The translations under genes and the position numbers were made by a program. A stretch of DNA of 64,000 bases from CAVSUB01 sp963816725 (GTDB lineage Bacteria; Acidobacteriota; Vicinamibacteria; Vicinamibacterales; 2-12-FULL-66-21): assembly GCA_963816725.1 (NCBI GenBank), contig CAWFMC010000018.1:1-64000 (forward strand), in the 5' to 3' direction. Below are positions 44,779 to 52,683 of the stretch, in pieces; position 1 is the first letter of the stretch, and every line of letters starts with the position of its first letter. The notes beneath the pieces are model-generated. The model did not search any database. It saw nothing but the letters and a program-made list of their open reading frames with translations, and was not told the DNA's origin.

Positions 44779-46659
44779 GTGGCGCTGGCGGTGATCCTCA
44801 CCTATCCGCTCGTCACGGTTCTCGACACCCACATCACGGGACCCGGACCCGGCGACCATCTCGCCTTCCTGTGGAACGACTGGTGGGCACGCACCGTGGT
44901 CGGCGCTGGTCAGTGGTCCCGCCTGTTCGCAACAGATCGCCTGTTCGCGCCGTTCGGTGCGCCGCTGATCCTCAACACGCACACCGCGCTCGAGAGCCTC
45001 GCGTCGGCCACAGTACTTGGGACGATGCCGCTGGTGCGGGCGCACAACCTGCTCGTGCTCGCCGGCCTCGCGGCCAACGGTATGGCCGCGTACACGCTGT
45101 CGTTCATGCAGGCCCGGCGGGTCAGCGCGGCGCTGCTCGCGGGCACGTCGTTCGCGACCTGCGCGTTCGTCACCGCGCACCTCCTGGGGCACATCAATCT
45201 GATCCACGCCTGGGTGCTGCCGCTCGCCGCGCTGACGTGGATCCGCTTGGTCGCACGCCCCACGCCGGCGCGAGCGGTCGTGCTCGCCATCGCGTTCGCG
45301 GCGACGCTCTGGTCGGACTACTACTACTTCGTCTACGCGACACTGTTTGCGTTCGTGTGGCTCATCGTGAGCGCGCGCGACGTCGCGGTCGCATGGCGGG
45401 TAGCGCGTCGCCCGGCACTCGCGAGAGGCCTGCTGGCGGCCGCCGCGCTCGCCGTCGGGGTCGCGATCGCGATCGCGGTGAGTGGCGGGATCGTGTTCGC
45501 GCTGGGGCCGCTGCACGTCAGCGCGCGCAACGCGCGCAACCCGACGTCGATCGCCGGCGTCCTGCTGCTGCTCTGGACGGTCTCGCGGCTGCGGCCGATC
45601 GCGTCACCGCCGGCGCGCGGCCTGGACTGGGGCCCGATGCTGCGGCATGGGGCCATTGCCGCCGTGGCCTTCATGCTCCTGACAGTGCCGATATGGTCGG
45701 CCGCGCTGACGCTCGTGCGATCAGGCGACTACGTTTCCCAGCAGTATTTCTGGCGCAGCGCCCCCCGCGGTGTGGATCTCGCCACCGTCGTCTCGGGAGC
45801 GCCGATGCACGCCGTCACCGGCGGGCTGACCCGTCGCCTCGACGAGCGGCTCGGCATCGACCCTGTCGAGCAGACGGGCTGGCTCGGCGTTGTGGTCATG
45901 GTGTTGTTGGCGATGGCCTGTCGTGCGGTCGGGACGCTCGGTCGTGACGGGACCCGCTGGCTGTGGATCTTCGCCGTGTTCGGCGTGTGGGCACTCGGTC
46001 CCTCGCTGAACATCGGCGGGCTGGATACCGGAGTGCTGCTGCCGCAGACGCTCGCGCGCTACGTGCCGATCGTCGCCAATGCGCGCATTCCCGGCCGGGC
46101 GTTCGTGATGGTGCAGCTCGCCGGCGCGATGATCGTCGCGCTGCTCATCGCCCGCCGCGAGTGGAGCACCGGCCTGGCCGCGGTGCTGACGGCGGCGGTC
46201 GTCTGTGAGAGTCTCGCGCTGCCCTATCCGCTCTACCGGCTGCCAGCTCGCGATGCGATTGACGTCCGTCTGTCCCGCGGCACCGGCGCGGTCATCGAGC
46301 TGCCGTCCGGGGTGCGCGATGGCTTCGGCGAGTACGGCCGGTTCGACTCGCGGGCGCTCGCGCATCAGATGGTCCACGGACGGCCGCTGGTCGGTGGTTT
46401 CGCGGCACGGGTTCCACCGCGTATCGTGGCGCGGTATCGCGCCATCCCGGCGATCGCCTCGATGTTCGATCGCTCGGCCGGTGAGGCATCCCTTGATGCC
46501 CTTCCTGCGAATCTCGGTCAGGCGCTGGCCGACGCCGGGATCAGCAACGTCGTCGTCAACATGGACGGCCTCTCGCTGTCGCGAAACGCGCTGGCCGGCA
46601 AGGGTCTGCGGTTCGTGGTTGCCGACGGCCCGCGCGAGCTCTACGACGTCGTTCGCTGA
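44779..46659 (+). CDS. Large polytopic membrane protein, possibly GT-C glycosyltransferase-like
   Basis: Membrane protein of about 626 residues with some twelve hydrophobic segments up to residue 480 and a soluble C-terminal domain (RLSRGTGAVIELPSGVRDGFGEYG onward). The first loop has HITGPGPGDHLAFLWNDWWA, reminiscent of the acidic first-loop motif of GT-C lipid-linked sugar transferases, but I cannot assign the family firmly. The start at GTG 44779 is the first conventional start in frame, yet the frame stays open 48 codons upstream to 44635. It is convergent with the helicase. Confidence 0.6.
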   Translation: MALAVILTYPLVTVLDTHITGPGPGDHLAFLWNDWWARTVVGAGQWSRLFATDRLFAPFGAPLILNTHTALESLASATVLGTMPLVRAHNLLVLAGLAANGMAAYTLSFMQARRVSAALLAGTSFATCAFVTAHLLGHINLIHAWVLPLAALTWIRLVARPTPARAVVLAIAFAATLWSDYYYFVYATLFAFVWLIVSARDVAVAWRVARRPALARGLLAAAALAVGVAIAIAVSGGIVFALGPLHVSARNARNPTSIAGVLLLLWTVSRLRPIASPPARGLDWGPMLRHGAIAAVAFMLLTVPIWSAALTLVRSGDYVSQQYFWRSAPRGVDLATVVSGAPMHAVTGGLTRRLDERLGIDPVEQTGWLGVVVMVLLAMACRAVGTLGRDGTRWLWIFAVFGVWALGPSLNIGGLDTGVLLPQTLARYVPIVANARIPGRAFVMVQLAGAMIVALLIARREWSTGLAAVLTAAVVCESLALPYPLYRLPARDAIDVRLSRGTGAVIELPSGVRDGFGEYGRFDSRALAHQMVHGRPLVGGFAARVPPRIVARYRAIPAIASMFDRSAGEASLDALPANLGQALADAGISNVVVNMDGLSLSRNALAGKGLRFVVADGPRELYDVVR

Positions 46660-46765
46660 CACGCGTGGAGACGTACAGAAGCGGAGCGCTGTGAACGAAG
46701 CTCGCAGACGCCGGGACCAGTTGATCGAGTGGAAGCGGAAGGGGGCGGGGGCGGCAGGCGCATCG

Positions 46766-46793
46766 GACGCCGACGGCGGATGCCGCCGGCGTC
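46766..46793. terminator. Hairpin in the convergent spacer
   Basis: GACGCCG (46766-46772) and CGGCGTC (46787-46793) with inner CGGC/GCCG pairs and a GGAT loop, with one mismatch. It lies between the ends of two convergent genes (46659 and 46814) and could act on both strands, but has no T run on either side. Confidence 0.35.
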
Positions 46794-46813
46794 AGGTAGA
46801 GGAGAAGTGCGGA

Positions 46814-48259
46814 TCAGGCCGGTTCGAACTCGCGCGGCGCGATCGTGCGCTGATCCGGCCGCGGCGACCGGAACCCGGTATTGCCGCGTCCGTCACGCGG
46901 AGCGGAGGCGAAACGATGGGCGCCGCCCGGCTGGAACCGTCCCGGCCGGTTCGGCTGGCGACTCCCGTGCGGACCGCGGCGTTCGCTCTGACCGCCACCG
47001 GGGCGCGCCATCGAAGGCCCGATATGCAGGCCACGCGGACCTGACGGCCGCGCACCGCGGGGGCCCTGTTCGGCCGCGCCAACCAGACGCGTGACCGGGC
47101 TGGCAGACGCGGTCAGCACCGCCGGCTGCACGTTGTCGAGCACGACCTGCTCGAGCGTTGCCGCCAGCAGGCGCTGCACGCCGTTCAGCAGCGGCCGCTC
47201 CGCCGGGCTCACGAGCGAAACCGCGCGGCCGGGAGCACCCGCGCGGCCGGTGCGGCCGACGCGATGAATGTAGTCCTCGGCCACCAGCGGCAGATCGTAA
47301 TTGACGACCAGCGGCAGCTGCGCGACGTCGAGACCGCGCGCCGCGATGTCGGTCGCGACCAGTACCGTGACCCGGCCCGACTTGAAGTCGGCCAGCGAGC
47401 GATTGCGGGCGCCCTGGCCCTTGCTGCTGTGAATGACGCCGGCGTTCAGACCGGCCCGTTCGAGGTGCTCGCCGACGCGATCCGCGCCGCGGCGGGTCTT
47501 GCAGAACACCAGCGCCTGACCGATGGGAGCCTGGGTCAAGACGTGGACCAGCGCGTCGCGCTTGCGATCGAGCGCGACCGGATGCACGCGGTGGGTGATC
47601 GTCGCGGCCACCACGTCGCCGCTCGAGATGTCGACCCGCTGCGGGCTCTTCGTGAACTCCGCCGATAGCGCCACGATCGCCTTCGACATCGTCGCCGAGA
47701 ACAACAGCGTCTGATGTTCCTTGGGCAGTGTCGGGATGATTCGCTTCAGCGCCGGCAGGAAGCCCATGTCCAGCATGCGGTCCCCTTCGTCGAGCGTGAG
47801 GATCTCCACCGCGGACAGATCGACCGTGCGCTGCTGGAGGTGATCGATCAGGCGCCCGGGCGTGGCGACCACGATGTCGGTGCCCAGACGGAGGGCGCGG
47901 ATCTGGTTGACCATCGACATGCCGCCGACAATGGCGGCCACGCGCAGCCTGACCGGCGCGCCATACGTCAGCAGGGACTTATGGACCTGAATTGCGAGCT
48001 CACGCGTCGGAACGAGCACCAGGCCGAGCGGACGGTTCGTGCGCGGCCGGCGCCCCTGAATCATCAGGCGCTCGATCATGGGCAAACCGAAGGCGGCGGT
48101 CTTGCCGGTGCCGGTCTGGGCGCGAGCAAGAAGATCGGTTCCGGTCAGGACGAGCGGGATGGAAGCGGCCTGAACCGGGGTGGGCTCCCCGTAGCCCATG
48201 CGCGCGAGCGGCGCGACGAGCGTGGGCGAGAGCCCGAGTTTCGAGAACGGCATTGACAC
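46814..48259 (-). CDS. DEAD-box RNA helicase (RhlE-like) with DEGD motif
   Basis: ATP-dependent RNA helicase of 481 residues. The Q motif is FSKLGL...PTPVQ. Motif I is AQTGTGKT (47-54), motif Ia PTRELA, motif II DEGD at 157-160 instead of DEAD, and motif III SAT (188-190). Motifs IV-VI include ATDIAARGLDV and HRVGRTGR. A Gly/Arg/Pro-rich disordered tail of about 100 residues follows (RGARPSGPRG and more), typical of RNA-binding tails. It has a long leader with an extended -10 promoter. Likely roles are ribosome assembly or cold adaptation, inferred from the family. Confidence 0.92.
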   Translation of the reverse strand: MSMPFSKLGLSPTLVAPLARMGYGEPTPVQAASIPLVLTGTDLLARAQTGTGKTAAFGLPMIERLMIQGRRPRTNRPLGLVLVPTRELAIQVHKSLLTYGAPVRLRVAAIVGGMSMVNQIRALRLGTDIVVATPGRLIDHLQQRTVDLSAVEILTLDEGDRMLDMGFLPALKRIIPTLPKEHQTLLFSATMSKAIVALSAEFTKSPQRVDISSGDVVAATITHRVHPVALDRKRDALVHVLTQAPIGQALVFCKTRRGADRVGEHLERAGLNAGVIHSSKGQGARNRSLADFKSGRVTVLVATDIAARGLDVAQLPLVVNYDLPLVAEDYIHRVGRTGRAGAPGRAVSLVSPAERPLLNGVQRLLAATLEQVVLDNVQPAVLTASASPVTRLVGAAEQGPRGARPSGPRGLHIGPSMARPGGGQSERRGPHGSRQPNRPGRFQPGGAHRFASAPRDGRGNTGFRSPRPDQRTIAPREFEPA

Positions 48260-48317
48260 AGCACCTTACTGGCCTGGAGCGTGTCAGTGACCGCCCTGGG
48301 CACAAAAAGAGGACCAG

Positions 48318-48341
48318 GTGGCGCCCCTTCTGGGCCGCCAC
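48318..48341 (-). promoter_or_regulatory. Leader hairpin of the helicase mRNA
   Basis: On the minus strand GTGGCG pairs with CGCCAC, and an inner CCC pairs with GGG. TTTTT follows 9 nt after the stem. The distance is too long for a standard terminator, so attenuation is only a possibility. Confidence 0.3.
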
Positions 48342-48448
48342 AATAACGGAGCGTATGCGCCCCGGTCGGATTTTCTAAGCTACGAATTTGAGGAGGAGCG
48401 AGTCAGGAAGGCTCGATACGCCTGAATGCGAGGAAGATCCGTGAGGGG

Positions 48449-48457
48449 AGTATAGCA
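48449..48457 (-). promoter_or_regulatory. Extended -10 promoter of the helicase gene
   Basis: TGCTATACT on the minus strand fits TGnTATAAT with one mismatch. It would give a leader of about 185 nt. The -35 region is occupied by the phased repeats, with no TTGACA match, which suits an extended -10 promoter. Confidence 0.5.
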
Positions 48458-48460
48458 CGA

Positions 48461-48546
48461 GTTCATGAGGTTCATGACGGTTCATGAACGTTCATGGGGT
48501 TCACCGGTTCAGGGTTCAAGGTGCAGGGTTCAAGGTGCAGGGTTCG
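48461..48546. repeat. 10-bp-phased GTTCATG repeats and GTTCAAG/GTGCAGG heptamers
   Basis: GTTCATG occurs at 48461, 48470, 48480 and 48490, a spacing of 9, 10 and 10 bp (one helical turn). Then heptamers GTTCAGG, GTTCAAG, GTGCAGG, GTTCAAG, GTGCAGG run at 48507-48541 with a further GTTCG. The first group lies immediately upstream of the helicase -10 box. Confidence 0.85.
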
Positions 48547-48616
48547 CACGCGGTTCGGCCAATGATCCCGCCGGCCTGTTATCTGACGCCGTGAACAGAC
48601 CGCGACAACGTTGCAC

Positions 48617-50650
48617 TTAGTGATGGTCCGGTTGGCCCTCAGGAGGTGCGGCGAGCTGGGGGCCGGTGGGGTGTTCGATCTTGGGCTCAGTCCGGGGCGA
48701 TCCTGGAGGTCGGACGAACGACAGGGGTGAGCGGCGCAGTTGTCTGGCGACGGCTCCGAGGATGCCCAGCAGGTCCGTCGCGGGCAGCTCGTAGGCGCGC
48801 GCCGCGCTGAAGAGCGAGCAGGCGAAGCTCACCGAGAGATTCAGGACGAACATCACGGCGATACCGGACACGGCGAGCACCATCCACTTCAGACCGCCGG
48901 ATTCGACGCCTCCGCCGGCGGCCGCGAGTGACACGATGCCGGTGTTGAGCGTCACGTGTCGAACGTCCACCGGCAGGCCGGTGAAACGGCCGATCTGAGG
49001 CGCCATGCCGAGCATGAAACCGAGCGAGACGTTGGTGCCCCATCCGGCCGCGTGATGGGCCAACGCCGCGCCGATCCGCGTCCGGAGCCGGCGTGCCCAG
49101 GCCGTCGCCGCCGGCGACTGCGCAATGCCGTCGGGAATGCGCCGGTAGGCGCACCAGTTGTCGAACAAGCCTCCCGCGACGCTGGCCAGCCACAACAGGA
49201 CACCCGTGAGCGCCGCGTACCAGATCGTGAACGAGTTGGCCGGACTCATCACGCGGAACGTATCGATCGCCTCGGCGTGGTCGAGGAAGGGCCGGCCGGC
49301 GAGCGCGAGGAACAACCGGCTGAAGAGGGCTGCGCCCACGGCCGCCACCACGACGTTGGAGAGGGCGGCGGCCAGCTGTGAGCTCGTGAGCTGGCAGACG
49401 GTCGCGACAACGCGCGCTTCGCGGTCCGTCCCGTCGGTCTCCCGGATGATCGTCGCGAGCCGGGCGGCGGTCATCGCGGGCTGCTTGGTCGCCAGCATCA
49501 GGCCGAGATGCTGGAGGGCGACGAAGCTGATCGCGAAGTTGAGTCCGTAGAGCACCCCTTCGGGCAGCGGCGGGAGGTGCCAGGAATGGACCAGCATCTT
49601 GACGACGCCCGTCCCGACGGTGAGCGCGCCGCCGCCCGCCGCCGCCAGCCAGATGTGTTTGTACTCGCGCAGATTCCGCGCGATGTAGTGATCGCCAGTG
49701 TCGCTGGCGCGCTCGACGATCTTCCGGCCGAGCAACTGCATGTTCCAGCCGCACAGGTGGCGGAGACTCCGATCTTCGCAGGCCGATCGCAGCAGCCGGT
49801 GCAGCAGCCGGTGGATGGCGCGCGAGCGCCGCGTCCCCTCCGGCAATTCCATGATCTCCGTCATCAGCGCGGTCCGCGTCAGGGAGCGCTCGATCACCTC
49901 CACCGAGAACACGATGTCGACGCTGACCCCCGCCCCCTCCAAATGCTGTTCGATCGAACGGAGCTCCCGTCGGCACTCCCCGGATGCCTTGCGGAACCGC
50001 GCGGCCGCCTCCGTCACGTCGGCGCCTTCGCACCACGCCGCGACCAGCGCTTCACCGACGTTGCGGACGCGATAGAACGGAGAAGCCGACACGCCGACCG
50101 ACGCGCCACGCGCGCGGACGCGCGACGACAGCCCTTCGGCCTCGACCCGGGTCAACAGCAGCCGGAACCCGTCGGCGAACGCGAGCCGGATGTTGCGCCA
50201 GGCGCCCGCCGCCGGAGCGCTGCCGAATGCCGTCGCGACGCGATGAAACAGGTCGAGCGGCATCGCCCCGAAGACCCGCACCTCCCGTTCGGTCCGATAG
50301 AGCAGGCGAAGCATGACGCGCAGGTCGCGTGCATCCCGAGGCGCGGGCAGCAGATGGTTGGCCAGTCGGTCGGAGAACTCCGAGACCAGCCCGCGGTGGC
50401 CGGGAATACCCGCCACGCCCACCAGGTTCGTCGCGTCCACGTCAGCGGCGAGAGCCGCCAGAGCAGCACCGAAACGATCTCTGGCCGCCCCCGGTCGTTC
50501 GATGGCTTCGAGCACGGGCCCGAGCGCGCCGGCCTTCCACGTCCCGTCGCCGACCGGGCGCACGGCTCCGACCAGGGCTACGAACGCCGTGGCGCGCGCC
50601 TGGGTATCCGCGGCAGAAACGAACGACTCGAGGGCGGAGCGACCCGGCAT
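48617..50650 (-). CDS. Gcr-family (site-specific recombinase-like) membrane protein
   Basis: Protein of 677 residues resembling the family annotated as site-specific recombinase Gcr (COG4389). A soluble N-terminal half of about 330 residues is followed by GDHYIARNLREYKHIWLAAAGGGALTVGT-type sequence, the block LNFAISFVALQHLGLMLATKQPAMTA, and about six transmembrane helices to 640. No tyrosine- or serine-recombinase catalytic motif is present, so the recombinase name is doubtful and a membrane role is more likely. The start is ATG 50650. It is divergent from the halogenase-like gene. Confidence 0.7.
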   Translation of the reverse strand: MPGRSALESFVSAADTQARATAFVALVGAVRPVGDGTWKAGALGPVLEAIERPGAARDRFGAALAALAADVDATNLVGVAGIPGHRGLVSEFSDRLANHLLPAPRDARDLRVMLRLLYRTEREVRVFGAMPLDLFHRVATAFGSAPAAGAWRNIRLAFADGFRLLLTRVEAEGLSSRVRARGASVGVSASPFYRVRNVGEALVAAWCEGADVTEAAARFRKASGECRRELRSIEQHLEGAGVSVDIVFSVEVIERSLTRTALMTEIMELPEGTRRSRAIHRLLHRLLRSACEDRSLRHLCGWNMQLLGRKIVERASDTGDHYIARNLREYKHIWLAAAGGGALTVGTGVVKMLVHSWHLPPLPEGVLYGLNFAISFVALQHLGLMLATKQPAMTAARLATIIRETDGTDREARVVATVCQLTSSQLAAALSNVVVAAVGAALFSRLFLALAGRPFLDHAEAIDTFRVMSPANSFTIWYAALTGVLLWLASVAGGLFDNWCAYRRIPDGIAQSPAATAWARRLRTRIGAALAHHAAGWGTNVSLGFMLGMAPQIGRFTGLPVDVRHVTLNTGIVSLAAAGGGVESGGLKWMVLAVSGIAVMFVLNLSVSFACSLFSAARAYELPATDLLGILGAVARQLRRSPLSFVRPPGSPRTEPKIEHPTGPQLAAPPEGQPDHH

Positions 50651-50706
50651 CGCGGTAAAGAGTAGTGCATCCTCAGTAACCGCCGCACTGGAGGCGTGCG
50701 GCCCAC

Positions 50707-50722
50707 GACATCACATGACGTC
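50707..50722. promoter_or_regulatory. 16-bp imperfect palindrome in a divergent spacer
   Basis: GACATCACATGACGTC: GAC-n-TCA-nn-TGA-n-GTC is palindromic at 12 of 16 positions. It lies between the Gcr-like gene and the halogenase-like gene, about 95 bp upstream of the latter. The form suits a dimeric regulator site. Confidence 0.35.
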
Positions 50723-50816
50723 AAGGGAGCGGACGTCGGGCGTTCACGGCGAGCCCTGTCGAACCACGGGAGCGGGTGATCCCCGAGGCCGTGCCGCCGT
50801 CTGCTACGATCCCGAC

Positions 50817-52433
50817 GTGCAGACCCGATACGACGCCGTGGTTGCCGGAGGGGGCCTGGCCGGGCTGACGCTGGCCCGCCAGCTGCAGCGCAAGGCGCCG
50901 CACGTCAAGGTGCTGGTGCTCGAGAAGCGCAAGCATCCAGTCCGTGAGGCGGCCTTCAAAGTTGGTGAATCCAGCGTCGAAATCGGCGCGCACTACTTCC
51001 GCAGTGTGCTCGGACTGGAGCCGGTCCTGCGCGAGCAGCACCTCGAGAAGCTCGGGCTGCGCTATTTCTTTCCGCACGGCGCGAACGACGACATCACCCG
51101 GCGGACCGAGCTCGGCCCGCCGTCCTTCCCCGTCGTCCCCTCGTTCCAGCTCGATCGCGGCCGGCTCGAGAACTGGCTGCTGGCCTCGCTGCGCGAGTCG
51201 GGCGTCGACGTGCTCGACGATTGCTCCGTCAAGAGGATCGATCTGCGGCCGGGCGGCCTCCACACGCTGGAATTCGTGGGACCCGGCGGGTCCGGTACCG
51301 TGCGGACTCCGTGGGTCGCCGACGCCAGCGGCCGGACGGGCCTGCTGCGTCGCCAACTCGGGCTGAAGCGCGAGGTCACTCACGGCGCCAACGCGGTGTG
51401 GTTCCGGGTCAACACCCGCGTCAAGGTGGACGACTGGTCCGACGATCCGGCGTGGAGGTCACGGGTGCCGACCGGCGAGCGCTGGATGAGCACCAATCAC
51501 TTGATGGGCAAAGGCTACTGGACCTGGCTCATCCCGCTCGGCTCCGGCAGCACCAGCATCGGCATCGTCGCGGACGAGGCGATCCATCCGTTTGCGTCGA
51601 TGAACCGGTATGAGAAGGCGATGGACTGGCTGCGGACGTTCGAGCCGCAGTGCGCGCGGGCGATCGAGGCACTACCGGCGAACGCGCTCGAGGATTTCCT
51701 CGCGCTGAAGCACTACGCGCACGGCTGCGCGCGGGTGATTTCCGCCGACGGCTGGTCGATGGTCGGCGAAGCGGGCGTGTTCACCGACCCGTTCTATTCA
51801 CCAGGGTCGGACTTCATCGCGATCGGTAACGATCTCACCGCAGACCTGATCGTCAGGGCGGCTGCCGGCGAGGACATCGCGGCCCGCGCCGAGACGTTCA
51901 ACACCGGCTACCTGCGGCTCTACGACGCGTTCCTGCGCTTGTACGACGGCCAGTATCGGTTGATGGGAAACGCGCAGGTGATGACTGCCAAGGCAGCCTG
52001 GGACAACGGCTGCTACTGGGCGATCAGCGCGCTGCTCTACTTCCAGCGCCGGTACACCGACCCCGCGTTCATGGCCTCGATCGATCCGCTGATGCGCCGC
52101 TTCTTCGTGCTGCACGCGCGGATGCAGCAGCTGTTTCGCGCCTGGGACCTAGCGGACCGCGCTCAGTACGCCGACGGCTTCACCAACGTGACCTTCATGG
52201 AGCGGCTGTTCGCGCTGCAGACCGCGCTCGGCGGCCCGCGTCAGGACGACGAGGCGCTGCGCCGGACGTTGGCGGCGAATCTCGAGTTCCTCGAGCGCTT
52301 CGCGTGGGCCTGGCAGAATCTCGCCGCCACGACGGATCCCGCGCTCGCCCGCTTCGTCCCGCGTCCGACCGGCGAGCCCGTGGACATCTCGCCGCTCACG
52401 TTCAGGACCGACAGAGTCGCGGCACGAACGTAG
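50817..52433 (+). CDS. Flavin-dependent halogenase-family oxidoreductase
   Basis: FAD enzyme of 538 residues, starting at GTG 50817. The dinucleotide-binding GGGLAG is at 11-16, KVGESSVE near 48-54, and the flavin-dependent halogenase signature WxWxIP is present as WTWLIP at 235-240, with DPFYSPGSDFIAIGNDL near 325. Relatives with this layout occur in polyene and polyketide gene clusters as halogenases or as oxidoreductases; halogenation itself is not proven. It faces the ketosynthase gene convergently and probably belongs to the same pathway. A longer open frame to 50313 is antisense overlap only. Confidence 0.8.
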   Translation: MQTRYDAVVAGGGLAGLTLARQLQRKAPHVKVLVLEKRKHPVREAAFKVGESSVEIGAHYFRSVLGLEPVLREQHLEKLGLRYFFPHGANDDITRRTELGPPSFPVVPSFQLDRGRLENWLLASLRESGVDVLDDCSVKRIDLRPGGLHTLEFVGPGGSGTVRTPWVADASGRTGLLRRQLGLKREVTHGANAVWFRVNTRVKVDDWSDDPAWRSRVPTGERWMSTNHLMGKGYWTWLIPLGSGSTSIGIVADEAIHPFASMNRYEKAMDWLRTFEPQCARAIEALPANALEDFLALKHYAHGCARVISADGWSMVGEAGVFTDPFYSPGSDFIAIGNDLTADLIVRAAAGEDIAARAETFNTGYLRLYDAFLRLYDGQYRLMGNAQVMTAKAAWDNGCYWAISALLYFQRRYTDPAFMASIDPLMRRFFVLHARMQQLFRAWDLADRAQYADGFTNVTFMERLFALQTALGGPRQDDEALRRTLAANLEFLERFAWAWQNLAATTDPALARFVPRPTGEPVDISPLTFRTDRVAART

Positions 52434-52446
52434 ACGCCCGGGGAAA

Positions 52447-52516
52447 CGCTTCCAGCTTCCCGCTTCCAGCTCCCAGCTTCCGGCTTCCGGCTTCCGGCTT
52501 CCGGCTTCCGGCTTGG
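52447..52516. repeat. Ten-unit CTTCC-type heptamer array
   Basis: CGCTTCC, AGCTTCC, CGCTTCC, AGCTCCC, AGCTTCC, then GGCTTCC four times and GGCTTGG, in perfect 7-bp phase. It starts 13 bp after the stop of the halogenase-like gene. The leftmost units mix several variants while the right end is homogeneous. Confidence 0.93.
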
Positions 52517-52521
52517 TTCTG

Positions 52522-52668
52522 AACCAGCACCCGGCTATCAGCTATCAGCTGGTTCCTGGTTCTGCGTTCCACCGCCGCGAAGCGGCGACGAACCCGTCGA
52601 ACCCTGCAGAACCCGTCGAACCAGCACCTGTCGAACCTGACGAACCCGTCGAACCTGTAGAACCAACC
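52522..52668. repeat. GCTATCA/GCTGGTT heptamers and GAACC 9-mer repeats
   Basis: Heptamers GCTATCA twice, GCTGGTT, CCTGGTT at 52534-52561, with AACCAGC at 52522-52528 inverted to GCTGGTT. Then GAACCCGTC-type units, mostly 9 bp apart, run from about 52590 to 52665. Together with the preceding array they fill the 250-bp convergent spacer up to the ketosynthase stop. Confidence 0.8.
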
Positions 52669-52683
52669 CCGACGGCGCGCCTG

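Larger units (their letters stand above)
48260..48616. other. 357-bp spacer: helicase leader, promoter and repeats
   Basis: Between the divergent-side start of the helicase and the 3' end of the Gcr-family gene. It holds a leader hairpin GTGGCG/CGCCAC at 48318-48341, the extended -10 promoter at 48449-48457, phased CATGAAC repeats at 48461-48496 and a heptamer array at 48507-48546. No open frame with coding character is seen. Confidence 0.6.

Noticed and set aside
46660..47094. Small plus-strand frames downstream of the polytopic membrane protein
   Set aside because: They run antisense to the disordered helicase tail and have no ribosome site or homology.
48617..50650. Gcr-like gene as evidence of a mobile element
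   Set aside because: No integrase motif, attachment site, tRNA or direct repeat accompanies it.
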